From Anncaliia algerae PRA339 (taxonomy: Eukaryota > Microsporidia > Tubulinosematidae): a DNA stretch of 24,748 bases. Position numbers and translations under genes: made by a program. The notes under the pieces are model-generated. The model ran no database searches and was not told the origin of the DNA. It saw only the letters and a list, made by a program, of their open reading frames with translations. Shown piece by piece: positions 8,364-17,959 of the stretch; the stretch's first letter is position 1; each line of letters begins with the position of its first letter. The stretch lies in contig KK365182.1 of assembly GCA_000385875.2 (NCBI GenBank), forward strand, positions 1-24,748, written 5' to 3'.

Positions 8364-9870
8364 TAATTGTTTTTTCTTTTTAAAAATTTATTTTTTCAAA
8401 TAAACTATATTTTATTATTAAAAACTTATATTACAAATAATTAAATATAATATTTTAAATAAAATTTATTTCTCTGATAAATTCAAGGATTTAAATTTAA
8501 TTTATTAAAAGTTTAAGTTAAAACCCCTTTTAAATTGTATTTTATTAATAAAAAATAAAAAAATTAAAATCTCCCATTATTTTATATTAAAGAAATATCA
8601 GAATAAACATTTATTTAAAATATTAAGAAATACTTGTTTAGGACATATAAAAATATTTTTGACATATGAAATTCCCATTAGATTACTTTAAATAAATATT
8701 GTACCATATCATTAATAGTATTGAATTTACCATAAATCAGTTTTCTTATTTAGGTAGATGTTAAGATGACTATTATAGGATTTAAAAAATTAAGATATGA
8801 AAATGAATTAATTTTAAAAACATTTGTAATGAGATTTCTTTCTCACTTTAATTAAATGAAAATGATTAATTGAGGGATAAGATGAATTTAACTTATCAAT
8901 TGTTTATCAATAATAGAGGACCTAGGCAAGAAGAATACATATATTGATGAGAAAAAATGCTTATGAATAAATAAAAGCATTGAGTATAATCTTTATAGTT
9001 ACATTTTAATTTATGGTATACTCCTCTTCTTAGGTGATTATATAAAATTAAATTACTTATTAAAATAGTAAATATTTCTCTACTTTCCTGTAAATAAAGG
9101 AATAAATCCTTGTACTAAAATATAAGATTTCTTTATCTATAATTTTGTATTATATTTGAATTTAAGTGAGCAAAATCAATTACAATGTTCATAGAATAGT
9201 CTATACTGCATTTTATTCTTTTTTTATATCTTTTCACGCCTTATAAGATAAACTTTAGAAAATTCCAATAGGCTTCAGCATTGGCTATAATTTATGTAAA
9301 AAGATGATATTTGCAACCAATAGAGTTTCTTAATGCACGAAACTATATTTATATTCATTTAAAGCAAATCTCTTCATCTTTTCTAGATTAATTAGGAATC
9401 TTAAAATACATAGAATTTCAACAAATAACTTCATTTTCTCTCAGTTAATGCTGAAAAAATTTTTACCAATGTGTTTTTTTAAATATATTTTAAGAATTTA
9501 TTAAATGAATCAATCACATCTTTCTAAAAAATTCAGAAGATTTATAGCCAAGAATGATGTATAGTTTATCTTAAATAATCTTATTAAACTAAAAATAGTA
9601 AGATTTGCTTATTTCATGTCAATTTACCCAAAAGACATTAGATTTTATGATAGTTAAATTAATACACAAGTTATTCCTTTATGTAGGAAAATAGAGTTAG
9701 GAGAAAAGTATATTTTTTAAATTTCTATTAAAAAATGCAATACTGAGAAACTAGATACAATACTTTTATGCATGTTTTTTGTAAATAAAAAAATCTTTGA
9801 TATAAATTTTGGGCCTTTATCAATAAACACAGGTAAAATATGCATTAATTTATGATATTAAAGTCAAACT
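8364..9870. other. Intergenic region between divergent EFL1 and Hop1-like genes
   Basis: No gene is supported in these 1.5 kb. Some short matches to the dispersed repeat occur: GATTAATTGAG near 8867, TATCAATAATA near 8905 and ATGGTATACTCC near 9014, all also present near 14502-14740. This hints at an older or rearranged copy, but they do not align as one block. Promoters of both flanking genes must lie here; I cannot point to them. Confidence 0.5.
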
Positions 9871-11151
9871 ATGCATGAAATAAACATCATGGAAGAAATT
9901 TTTAACATAATAACACATAAAAGATCTCCCAAACATCCTTTAAGAGATGAATGGATTAATGAATTGACATTTTTATTGCTTAATAAAGCATTAACCAAAG
10001 TAATAGTAGCTTATTATTTAAAAGAAAATTACTTTTTAGAGTCATTCATTATCTCCATCAATTATGGGTCAAAGAAAGAGGAAGATGATAAATTATTGCA
10101 TAGTTTAAATAGATTCCTTAATTTATTGATAGATTTACCTGAGAATATTTATTTAACCCTAAGAGTATTTCATTTGTATAATGGTTTAAATTTTTTCAAG
10201 AGAGAAAATGATATTTTTTATTTAAGAGGTGATGTAAAAATACTAAATGGATTAGTTGTTAAAAGGAATGATTTAAAATACTCTATTTCCTTAAAGTGTA
10301 TAAGTTGTTGTTACATTAAAAGTGAGTCTTTTATATTAAAAATAATTTCATTAGAAAAAATTATGAAAAAAGATAAAATATGTTCACAAATAAATATTAA
10401 AAAAACAAATGAAGAGAAATCATTTATAAATCAAAGAAGAAAAAGAAAATCAAAAAATGATAAAATATTTTTAACCAATAAAAAAATAATACAAAAAAAT
10501 AAAGAAGAATTGAATTTACAACCTAAAGAAAATGAAAATATTTTAAATAAAATTAAAGAAAATATTCTTTATCTAAATAAATCAACTCAAGAAAAAGAAA
10601 TTGAAGTAGAAAAAGAAAGATTAGATTCACAATCTACTTTTAATTCCCAACTAACAGTTGTAACTAAAAAAATATCAAATATATTTTCTAAAAGAGATGC
10701 TGATTCAGCAATAGTTAATTGTATTTGTGGTATAAACATTTGTGATGGAGATATGTTATTTTGTGATGGCTGCAGCACTTGGCTACATACTGTTTGTTGT
10801 GGATTTTTTAGTAATACAGATAAAAGAGTACCTAAGGGAGAACACTATTGTTTCTTTTGTATGCGGAAGAATAAATTCTTAACTCAAGAGAAATCCAATT
10901 ATTATGAACAAAAGAAATTAGCATTGTATAGAAGAGTATTATCCATGACTTATAATGAAGGAATAGACAATCCAATTACCCTCAGTAGAAGAATAGGAAT
11001 CAGTTATAGCAATAGTGTTCAATATATTAAGCAATTAATTTATGATGGATTTCTAATAAAAGAGAGCAAAAGATATTTGATACAAAAGAATCAATCAATT
11101 AAAAATAGGCTTAAAGAGTATTTCACTGTGGTTGGTGGTGAATTAATCTAA
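9871..11151 (+). CDS. HOP1: Hop1-like meiotic protein: partial HORMA, PHD finger, winged helix
   Basis: Hop1 is a meiotic chromosome-axis protein that promotes inter-homologue recombination. In this 426-residue protein, residues about 25-150 fit the middle of a HORMA domain: a helix ALTKVIVAYYL, then ESFIISINYG, then LLIDLPENIYLTLRVFHLY, as in Hop1/HORMAD families. Residues about 155-280 are a Lys-rich, probably disordered linker. A PHD finger follows with Cys284, Cys286, Cys298, Cys301, His306, Cys309, Cys327 and Cys330. Residues about 340-410 form a winged helix (ITLSRRIGISYSNSVQYIKQ as its recognition part). PHD plus winged helix matches the chromatin-binding region described for Hop1. The first part of the HORMA fold seems missing: an in-frame TAA lies at 9859-9861, just before the ATG, and I found no intron or alternative exon. 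The PHD and winged helix are clear; the HORMA and Hop1 call is inference from order and pattern. Confidence 0.72.
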   Translation: MHEINIMEEIFNIITHKRSPKHPLRDEWINELTFLLLNKALTKVIVAYYLKENYFLESFIISINYGSKKEEDDKLLHSLNRFLNLLIDLPENIYLTLRVFHLYNGLNFFKRENDIFYLRGDVKILNGLVVKRNDLKYSISLKCISCCYIKSESFILKIISLEKIMKKDKICSQINIKKTNEEKSFINQRRKRKSKNDKIFLTNKKIIQKNKEELNLQPKENENILNKIKENILYLNKSTQEKEIEVEKERLDSQSTFNSQLTVVTKKISNIFSKRDADSAIVNCICGINICDGDMLFCDGCSTWLHTVCCGFFSNTDKRVPKGEHYCFFCMRKNKFLTQEKSNYYEQKKLALYRRVLSMTYNEGIDNPITLSRRIGISYSNSVQYIKQLIYDGFLIKESKRYLIQKNQSIKNRLKEYFTVVGGELI

Positions 11152-11690
11152 TAAAAAATAATGAACCAAATTTTATATGTTGTTAAATTTTATGGTTTTA
11201 TTTGAAGAACTCAATAATTAAATCATTAATCTTTTCTTTTAATTCTCAATCATAATTTAATTATATTTTTATATTTAAAAATATAAATCTTAAAATTTTT
11301 ACAATTTTATTTCAATTTTAAATCTATTATTGAATTATTACAAATATTTAATTATAGATTTTAAATATTTTTTTACGTTTTAAAATGTTTTAAGCATGAC
11401 TTTTCATTAAAATTATATTTCAATTTAGAATCCAATATTCTGTTAATATTAAAAAAACTTACATCAAAAATTTTTTTTAATTAATCAGAAAACAAATTTA
11501 AAAATGTCATTGAACTTTTTTTTTGCAAAAATTATTTTTATAAATGCATGATTTGTTTAAAAAATATACTCACAAAATAATCAAAATAAAAATTTAAAAT
11601 AGCTTTACTTAGCATAAATTAACTCCTACAACTTAAAAATTTAAACCTATTTTTTATTAAAAAATAAATAAAAAACTTAAATAAAAATAT
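11152..11690. other. Spacer between convergent genes
   Basis: The spacer lies between the 3' ends of the Hop1-like gene (+) and the nucleolin-like gene (-). It is extremely AT-rich. I see no gene and no defined terminator. Confidence 0.6.
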
Positions 11691-13199
11691 TTAATCAGAA
11701 TCTTCATCAAATACTATCTTATTACCAAATTTATTTTCCTTAGATTTAAATTTTCCTTCATTTTTATCAAAAAGCTTTTTACCTTTATTATCTCTTTTAT
11801 CAAAGGACTTGCCATTATCCTCTTCATTCCTATCAAATGACCTTCTGTTTCTGTTTTCATTTCTATCAAATGATCTTCTGTTTCTGTCTCCTCGGTTATC
11901 AAAAGATCTTTCTCTTTTATCAGATCCATTATCTTCATTTCTTTCATGTCTAAACTTCTTGGGTTTATATTCAGTGTTATCATTCTCCTCCATATTTTCT
12001 TCATTAGCCTTATCGAAATATCTTTTTCTTTCGTTGTTATTTGATCCATTTTCTCTTGGTGTTCTTTCTTCTACGAATACTTTTCTTTCTTCAATGATGT
12101 GTTTAGTTCTTAGGACTTTTTCTTGTGTTTCTTTTGATACAAAATCAACAAATGCAAATCCTTTTGTTCTTCCTCTTTCTTGATCTTTTGGTAAGTGGAT
12201 GCTAGCTACTTCTCCAAATTTAGCAAAATATGATTTAACATCTTCAGTTTTAATTTCATATGGCAAATTTTTGACGAAAACTGAAAATACCGGACCTCTT
12301 CTTTCTCTTTGCCTTCCTTCATCAACGTATAACTTACAGTCCCAAAAAACTTCTCCATTAAGATCTAATGCTTTTTTGAATCCACTGTTTTTTTCATACT
12401 CAACGTAACAAAATCCTTTTGAGTTTTTTGTTCTGCTATCAAGAGGCAATCTAATATCTTTTACTCTACCACATTTCTGGAAAACTGATCTTATCTGACT
12501 TATTTGGATATCTCTGGGTAGATTTTTAACAAATACCATTCTCCTTTTATCCTCTTCCTCATTTTTTTCGCTTTCTTCATCGGATGAAGAAGAATCTTCG
12601 CCAAAAGGCTCATTTTTGTCATTTAATTCATTAGAATCCTCCTTAATATCTTTAACTTCTTTAGGTAAATTAGAGTCAAGACTTTTTTTAGCATCGTCTT
12701 TTTGGACTTCATCAAGTTCCTTTTCAGCATTTTCATCAACTGTTTCCTTTGAATTTTTCTTCTTATTAGCAGATTTAGTTTGTTTCTTAGTCTCAACAAT
12801 CTTCTCTTCGACTATTTCCTCTTCAACTTTATCCTCGGCTTCCTTCTTTTTTCTGCCTCTTTTATTTTGTTTCTTGACTTCAACAGTTTTTTCCTCAATA
12901 TTTTCTTCTGCTTTTTTAACATCTTCTATTTTCTCCTCAGACTCCTTTTGTTTCCTGCCCTTCTTTACTTGATTTTTAGTTTCCTTGACATTGTCTTCAT
13001 CAACATTGGAAATGGGCTCATCGGCTTTCTCTGGTAAAGTTTCAATAGCTTTGGTTTCTTTTGCAGAAGCTTTTGTTCTTTTTTTCTTTTCTGGTACAAC
13101 TTCAACTGGGGAGGTTTCTACTACACTGTTATCTTCTGCTTCTTCATCATTTTTTTGCAACTTTGATTTTCTAGTTTTATCTTTAGAACTATCTTTCAT
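11691..13199 (-). CDS. Nucleolin/Nsr1-like nucleolar RNA-binding protein
   Basis: Proteins of this type (Nsr1, Gar2, nucleolin) act in the nucleolus in pre-rRNA processing. The 502 residues show their standard plan. Residues 1-200 are a Lys/Glu-rich tract with imperfect repeats around KKGRKQKE, NKRGRKKKEAED and KKQTKSANKKK. A phosphorylatable acidic serine cluster EDSSSSDEESE lies at 201-211. RRM1 spans about 221-294 (RNP2 VFVKNL 222-227, RNP1 KGFCYVEY 261-268). RRM2 spans about 306-380 (RNP2 VFVKNL 307-312, RNP1 KGFAFVDF 346-353). The tail carries about five degenerate 11-residue repeats of RRSFDRNENRN type at 430-480 in place of the usual RGG box. The ATG is preceded by TACCCATAAA, the CCC motif of highly expressed microsporidian genes. 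The nucleolin-like group is firm; one-to-one orthology with Nsr1 is not certain. Confidence 0.88.
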   Translation of the reverse strand: MKDSSKDKTRKSKLQKNDEEAEDNSVVETSPVEVVPEKKKRTKASAKETKAIETLPEKADEPISNVDEDNVKETKNQVKKGRKQKESEEKIEDVKKAEENIEEKTVEVKKQNKRGRKKKEAEDKVEEEIVEEKIVETKKQTKSANKKKNSKETVDENAEKELDEVQKDDAKKSLDSNLPKEVKDIKEDSNELNDKNEPFGEDSSSSDEESEKNEEEDKRRMVFVKNLPRDIQISQIRSVFQKCGRVKDIRLPLDSRTKNSKGFCYVEYEKNSGFKKALDLNGEVFWDCKLYVDEGRQRERRGPVFSVFVKNLPYEIKTEDVKSYFAKFGEVASIHLPKDQERGRTKGFAFVDFVSKETQEKVLRTKHIIEERKVFVEERTPRENGSNNNERKRYFDKANEENMEENDNTEYKPKKFRHERNEDNGSDKRERSFDNRGDRNRRSFDRNENRNRRSFDRNEEDNGKSFDKRDNKGKKLFDKNEGKFKSKENKFGNKIVFDEDSD

Positions 13200-13209
13200 T
13201 TTATGGGTA
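13200..13209 (-). promoter_or_regulatory. CCC-type leader motif of the nucleolin-like gene
   Basis: Read on the minus strand, TACCCATAAA lies immediately before the ATG at 13199, with CCC at 13207-13205. CCC-like motifs a few bases before the start codon are described for ribosomal and other abundant-protein genes in microsporidia. The same spacing is seen at eL34 in this window. Confidence 0.6.
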
Positions 13210-13777
13210 AAAAAATTTTAATAAAATATAGTTAAATAATTATTATTTAACATATTAAATATACAGAAATAATTAATTTAAAATTATTTATTATTTGTAA
13301 TATGTTATGTCTTAAGAATAAATTTGAGCCCTGACATACTATTTAGAATAAAAATATATAATATTTTGCAGCTATTTTAAATTTTTTAAATGGATCAATG
13401 TAAATAAATGGAAGCAAACTTAAATTCAAATCAAATAAAAATCAATTATGAATTGTAAATTAAAATATAATAAAATAATAAAATAATAAACTAATAAAAT
13501 AATAAAATAATAAAATAATAAAATAATAAAATAATAAAATAATAAAATAATAAAATAATAAAATAATAAAATAATAAAATNNNNNNNNNNNNNNNNNNNN
13601 NNNNNNNNNNNNNNNNNNNNNNNNNNNNNNNNNNNNNNNNNNNNNNNNNNNNNNNNNNNNNNNNNNNNNNNNNNNNNNNNAAAATAATAAAATAATAAAA
13701 TAATAAAATAATAAAATAATAAAATAATAAAATAATAAAATAATAAAATAATAAAATAATAAAATAATAAATGTTTA
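13210..13777. other. Intergenic region filled largely by an octamer repeat and a gap
   Basis: About 260 bp of featureless AT-rich DNA is followed by the (AATAAAAT)n array with its 100-N gap. No gene is seen. Confidence 0.7.
13469..13770. repeat. (AATAAAAT)n tandem array interrupted by an assembly gap
   Basis: An 8-bp unit AATAAAAT is repeated about 14 times at 13469-13580, with one C substitution at 13491, and about 11 times at 13681-13770. Between them lie 100 N (13581-13680). A round 100 N usually marks a gap of unknown length, so the true array length, and even whether the two sides belong to one array, is not known. On the minus strand the unit contains no stop codon in any frame. Confidence 0.9.
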
Positions 13778-14128
13778 CTAAATTAACTCTAAAAAACTTA
13801 CTAAATAGTCCTTTGAAATTGAATCTATAAAATTATTAAAACGTTTATAGATATATTGATCTAAAACAAGTATACAAAAATCTGTATTACAAAAATAATC
13901 TTCTAATTCTTTTTGACACAACTTAAAATCATATATTAGTAATGTTGTCACTTCTTCTTTAGTAACATAATCAAAGTACTTTTTAGGAACCAAACAAGTA
14001 AAATCTATAATTGTAACAGTAGAATCTAACATTATAATCATATCCAATTGTTTCTTTAAAGAAAATGATTTTAATAGGTTTAATATTTCATTCTTATATA
14101 ATTCATATAAACTTATATTTCTTTCCAT
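13778..14128 (-). CDS. Small ORF, faintly like the N-terminus of Sec1/Munc18 proteins
   Basis: The protein has 116 residues, is intact and ends in TAG at 13780-13778, right beside the octamer array. The opening ELYKNEILNLLKSF, then MIIMLDSTVTIIDF, then YVTKEEVTTLLIYD, then CILVLDQYIYKRFNNFID follow the order of the first alpha/beta domain of SM proteins (Sly1, Vps33, Vps45), which chaperone SNARE pairing. SM proteins are normally 500-600 residues, so this would be only the first fifth. It may be a truncated copy, or the resemblance may be accidental. No CC motif precedes the ATG. I am confident of the ORF and not of the family. Confidence 0.5.
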   Translation of the reverse strand: MERNISLYELYKNEILNLLKSFSLKKQLDMIIMLDSTVTIIDFTCLVPKKYFDYVTKEEVTTLLIYDFKLCQKELEDYFCNTDFCILVLDQYIYKRFNNFIDSISKDYLVSFLELI

Positions 14129-14497
14129 TAAATTTATTTTTCATTTATAAAAATGTAAAAAATAATTATATTTTAATTTTGGTTTCTAAAACAATTCATA
14201 ATAAATTACCATTGAAATTTAATATATTTATAAAAATACAGAAGATATTACAAGATAAATAAAATAATATTTCTCTTTATAAAATTATATTTCATATTTT
14301 TAAATACTTTTGTAATTTATTAAAATTACTCAATTAAAATATTTAATTATTGTTATTCTATTTAAAATTTTGTATTAAAATTTTTATGATAATTTCTTGT
14401 TTTATATTTCAAAATAGAATTCTATTTTGAGCAAAGAATGCCAACTTAAAGTAGCTTTAAATTTACATCCTATTTATTTATCCTTTTATGCAAATAT

Positions 14498-14721
14498 AAT
14501 TATGGTATACTCCATGCTAAGGAGGTATTTTAAATAAATTGATTTGATATTGTTAAAAGTTTTATTTTTATTAAAGACTAAGTTAAAGAGCATAAAGTTT
14601 ATTTAAATCTGTTTTTATCTCTTTCCTCCACCAATCATTTTTTAAAATCTTAATTAAATATAATTTGTCCTAGAATGTATAAATTATACTATAAGAGGAT
14701 TAATTGAGATACTTATGATGG
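14498..14721 (+). repeat. Dispersed repeat, copy B
   Basis: Same-orientation homologue of 631-864. Shared blocks occur in the same order, from TAAATAAATTGATTT (14534 onward) through GAGCATA, CCACCAATCAT, AATCTTAAT and GATTAATT to TATGATGG (end). The extent on the left is uncertain, since the flanks drift into low-complexity DNA. Confidence 0.55.
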
Positions 14722-15489
14722 ATTATTTCTATCAATAATATTCATAGTTCATGGTATTTAGTAAGTGTAATAAGGTAAAATATTATTTATAAAATAAAGC
14801 TTTAGAATATCCAAAAGTGGAGGGATATATAATTTCTATCTTTTGATTAACCTTTATCAATTTTAGTGATACTAAAGATCATGTCAGAATATATTTAATG
14901 TTTACAAACTATATTGACAATTTAAAATATTTTTAGAAACTGTTTTTATAGTTTGTTAAGTGTTTTTAATAGTTTTCATCTGCTGATATGACATTCCACC
15001 AAAAAATATTGAAAATTTAAAAAAAATATATAACCAATCAAAAATGTTCAGATCAATTTGGTATGATTTTGGAGCAAAAGAATTCTTTAGAGAAAGAGAA
15101 TAAAGAATTGAAAGAAAAATACTACTGATGCCATTATACCATATATGCTGGTTTTAGAGCAAAATTAAATTAATTATTAAAGAATGATTCTTTTTTTATA
15201 GATTAAAAGATATATGTATATTGTAGCTTAACTGATAATTAATATATAAAATCTGATTTTATAGTTATCACAGGTGAATGAAATAGAAATAATGGCATTT
15301 ATAAAAAATATATATAAATCAACTGTTGATTAAATATTTTATTGTGAATTATTTAATAATTGGTGTTATTGAAGATATCAAATGTTCTAAAATTACATAC
15401 TTTAGCTTGATAAATTACAATGTCTAAAATTAATGTCATATTCTTCATTTAATATAAAAAAATTAAAATGATCATATCGAGAATTAATT

Positions 15490-15610
15490 ATTATACTTTA
15501 ACTATATAAATAGAGTCTGTTCTAATAGAGAATATGCATCTTCAATATGATTGTATTTGTATTTTAGCATGGTTTCATCCACCGAACATCCTACCATTTC
15601 TTCAAATTTC
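15490..15610 (-). mobile_element. Fragment of a Merlin (ISXO2-like) transposase
   Basis: On the minus strand, one frame reads EEMVGCSVDETMLKYKYNH (about 15605-15546), and the next frame continues SIRTDSIYIVKV (about 15528-15493). Merlin/IS1016-type transposases have a catalytic segment of the form GG..VE(I/V)DETM..(Y/F)K followed by RTDalCIVE, so both the motifs and their spacing fit. This is a plain DNA-transposon relic with at least one frame change, and nothing around it is intact. A possible further match, MPLFLFHSPVIT, lies downstream near 15300. The call rests on pattern memory and a short stretch. Confidence 0.45.
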
Positions 15611-16591
15611 CTTTAAATATTTAAGTTTTCTTAGATTAAACAAAGTATGGTATTGAAACCCTATCATGCGCCATATTTAAATCTTTATTTTTTTTGAAGT
15701 GATAATCTCTGTTTGTCTGTCACAAAGATTATTTAAAATTTAGAATTCTTGTTAAACTCAAATTTAAATTCTTCAAAAAAATTCTGTTAGAGTCAATGCT
15801 TATGGGATTTTAATAATGAAGGCGATATTGATTATACAAAGCCAAAACAATTTGTCAGAAAAGTTGTAACATTTTTCTTTGAATAAATATTTATTGTACC
15901 ACACACATTTAATTGCTGTGTTAAAAACATTACTTTCTCTCAAAAATTATATAATTTCTGGTAAATTTTCTCACAAAACTACTTCATCATTTCAGATTTC
16001 ATAGGGTAATTATCTTCCTATATCTTATAGGTTTATTATATATAATTTCATGTAAAATATAATATAATTGTTTTAATATATTCATTATATTAATTTTTTT
16101 AATATTCTATAGTACTTGAAAATAGAAGAAAAGTTTAAGATTATTTTTAAAAAAATACATTATAATTTTCTTTTCTAAAAGAAATTAAAAAACTGTGTAT
16201 ATAAAAAGGCTTAAGTGATTTTATTTTCAACTCTTTCATTCTTAATTCTACTTAACCAAATAAGTAAATTATTACTTAATTTTTAAAAGTATAATTTTAT
16301 AAAAATCCTAAAAAATAAAGTAATATACTTTTGTCTAATTTCTTTTGCAAATCTTAGCAAAGTTTCTTTTAATTTTTTTAAAATACAAATTTAAAAATCA
16401 TCACCTTATTCTTCTAATATGTTGCTGAAGTTTTATGATAAAAAAATTTTTGGCTAAGTTTCAGAGCCCATAAAACCTGTTTAGTAATTCTTTTAAAATC
16501 TGTAATTAAATTAAATTTACTTTTTATTAAAGAATGCTTTTACATATAAAAATGTTTCTTTATTTAAAAAATGTTTGATTAAATAAAAAGA

Positions 16592-17746
16592 TTAATTTAT
16601 TTGTATAACATCTTCATCCTCTAAAACATGCTTCAATCCAACCTTCATAGCCATATATTTAACACTTCTCCCCCAAACAGTAGCATTTTTAAAATTAATT
16701 AATAAATCACTATGCACTGAGTAAATGCAATCTTTTACTGTGCTTCCTCTTTTCATGACTATGGGATTATTTAAATCAGGTTTATTTCCCTTTTTCTTTG
16801 TGTATATACGTATAAAATCCAGCTTCTTAATGATTAAATCCTTTAATCCATCGATATTCCATTCTTTCTCAACAGATACTACACATGTGTTATCATCAAT
16901 TGTAAGATTCTTTTTGTTGCCAATCATAAATAAATCATCTTTAGAAATCTTGTCCACTTTATTAAATACATAAATACAATTAATGTACCTGTCTCTATTG
17001 GTAATTGAATCTATTAAATCATCTACAGAAATATTCTCTCTTACTTGTATTAAACAATGGAATATCTTATATTCTTTTAATATTCCTGCAATTAAAGTAT
17101 CAGGAATACATTTATAATTAGTATTAGTTTTAACTATGTTAATACCACCCGAAGTATTAATTGTTAGGACTACGTTTTTTTTCTTCTGATTAATTCTTAT
17201 TCCACACTTGCTTAATTCATTTTCTAAAATGCTTACGTGTTCATCAAAATCAACCAAATTCTTTTTCTCTTTAGTTGATTTATTAAACTCTATTTTGGAA
17301 ATATCCAAAACCATTATTATCAGATCAGCTGATCTAGCTGTAGAAATAACTTGTCTTCCTTTTCCCATACCCTTATGTGCATCCTTAATAATACCAGGTA
17401 GATCTAACAATTGTATTTTGTATCCATCGTGGTACAAATGCCCAGCCTTACAATCAGTGGTTGTAAATTCATAATCAGCAGCTAAAGAAAATGTGTTTGT
17501 TAGTCTGCTTAGAATTGAAGACTTACCAACTGAAGGAAATCCCATTAAAGCTACCCTTGCATCACCAGACCTTCTGATATCAAATCCTACTCCAGGACCA
17601 CCGCTTGAAGATGATGCTTGTATTTGTTGAAGTTTTAATTTTGCAATTCTTGCTTTAAGAAGACCCAAATGGTGTTCTGTTGCTTTGTTTTTTTGGGTTC
17701 TGGCCATTTCATCTTCTATTTCCTTTATTTTATCTGGAATTCCCAT
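16592..17746 (-). CDS. RBG2: DRG/Rbg-family GTPase (Rbg2/DRG2-like)
   Basis: DRG proteins are conserved translation-linked GTPases that associate with ribosomes and relieve stalling. The 384-residue protein is full length for the family. It has the N-terminal helical signature MARTQKNKATEHHLGLLK (14-31), a Ser/Gly linker and SGDARVALMGFPSVGKS with G1 at 69-76. It also has G3 DLPG (115-118), GKGRQVISTARSAD (128-141) and G4 NKVD (262-265). A TGS domain follows from about 311, including IYTKKKGNKPD, ATVWGRSVKY and HVLEDEDVIQI at the very end. The start MGIPDKIK.IE and the IYTKK.G segment resemble Rbg2/DRG2 more than Rbg1/DRG1, but other parts are mixed, so subfamily choice is inference. No CC motif precedes the ATG. 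The frame is intact. Confidence 0.94.
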   Translation of the reverse strand: MGIPDKIKEIEDEMARTQKNKATEHHLGLLKARIAKLKLQQIQASSSSGGPGVGFDIRRSGDARVALMGFPSVGKSSILSRLTNTFSLAADYEFTTTDCKAGHLYHDGYKIQLLDLPGIIKDAHKGMGKGRQVISTARSADLIIMVLDISKIEFNKSTKEKKNLVDFDEHVSILENELSKCGIRINQKKKNVVLTINTSGGINIVKTNTNYKCIPDTLIAGILKEYKIFHCLIQVRENISVDDLIDSITNRDRYINCIYVFNKVDKISKDDLFMIGNKKNLTIDDNTCVVSVEKEWNIDGLKDLIIKKLDFIRIYTKKKGNKPDLNNPIVMKRGSTVKDCIYSVHSDLLINFKNATVWGRSVKYMAMKVGLKHVLEDEDVIQIN

Positions 17747-17959
17747 ATAGTGAGAAATTTTTAATAATTTAATTTATAAAAAAAAATATTTCTTTTGTAG
17801 TTGAATAATTAAATTAATTAAATATTAATTTTTAGTTATTAATTTTAAATTAATAAAATAACTTAATTAATTAATAAAATATTTATAAATTAAATTATTT
17901 TATTAATTTTTTAAAAAAAATTAAAAATAGTCTATAAGTTTAGAAAATTAAAAATATTT

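Larger units (their letters stand above)
14129..16591. other. Long intergenic region with repeat copy B and a transposase scrap
   Basis: No intact gene is present in about 2.5 kb. The region contains the dispersed repeat copy at 14498-14721 and a fragment resembling a Merlin-type transposase at about 15490-15610 (both listed). A 19-codon ORF at 15044-15103 and a 21-codon one at 15063-15128 (+) have protein-like composition, the second with a coiled-coil-like pattern. Both are too short to support. Confidence 0.5.

Noticed and set aside
9780-9870. Upstream intron or exon supplying the missing HORMA start of the Hop1-like gene
   Set aside because: I saw no convincing splice sites or HORMA-like coding sequence in any frame before the ATG.
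12616-13221. Ser/Phe-rich open frames on the plus strand
   Set aside because: They are antisense shadows of the Lys/Glu-rich part of the nucleolin-like gene.
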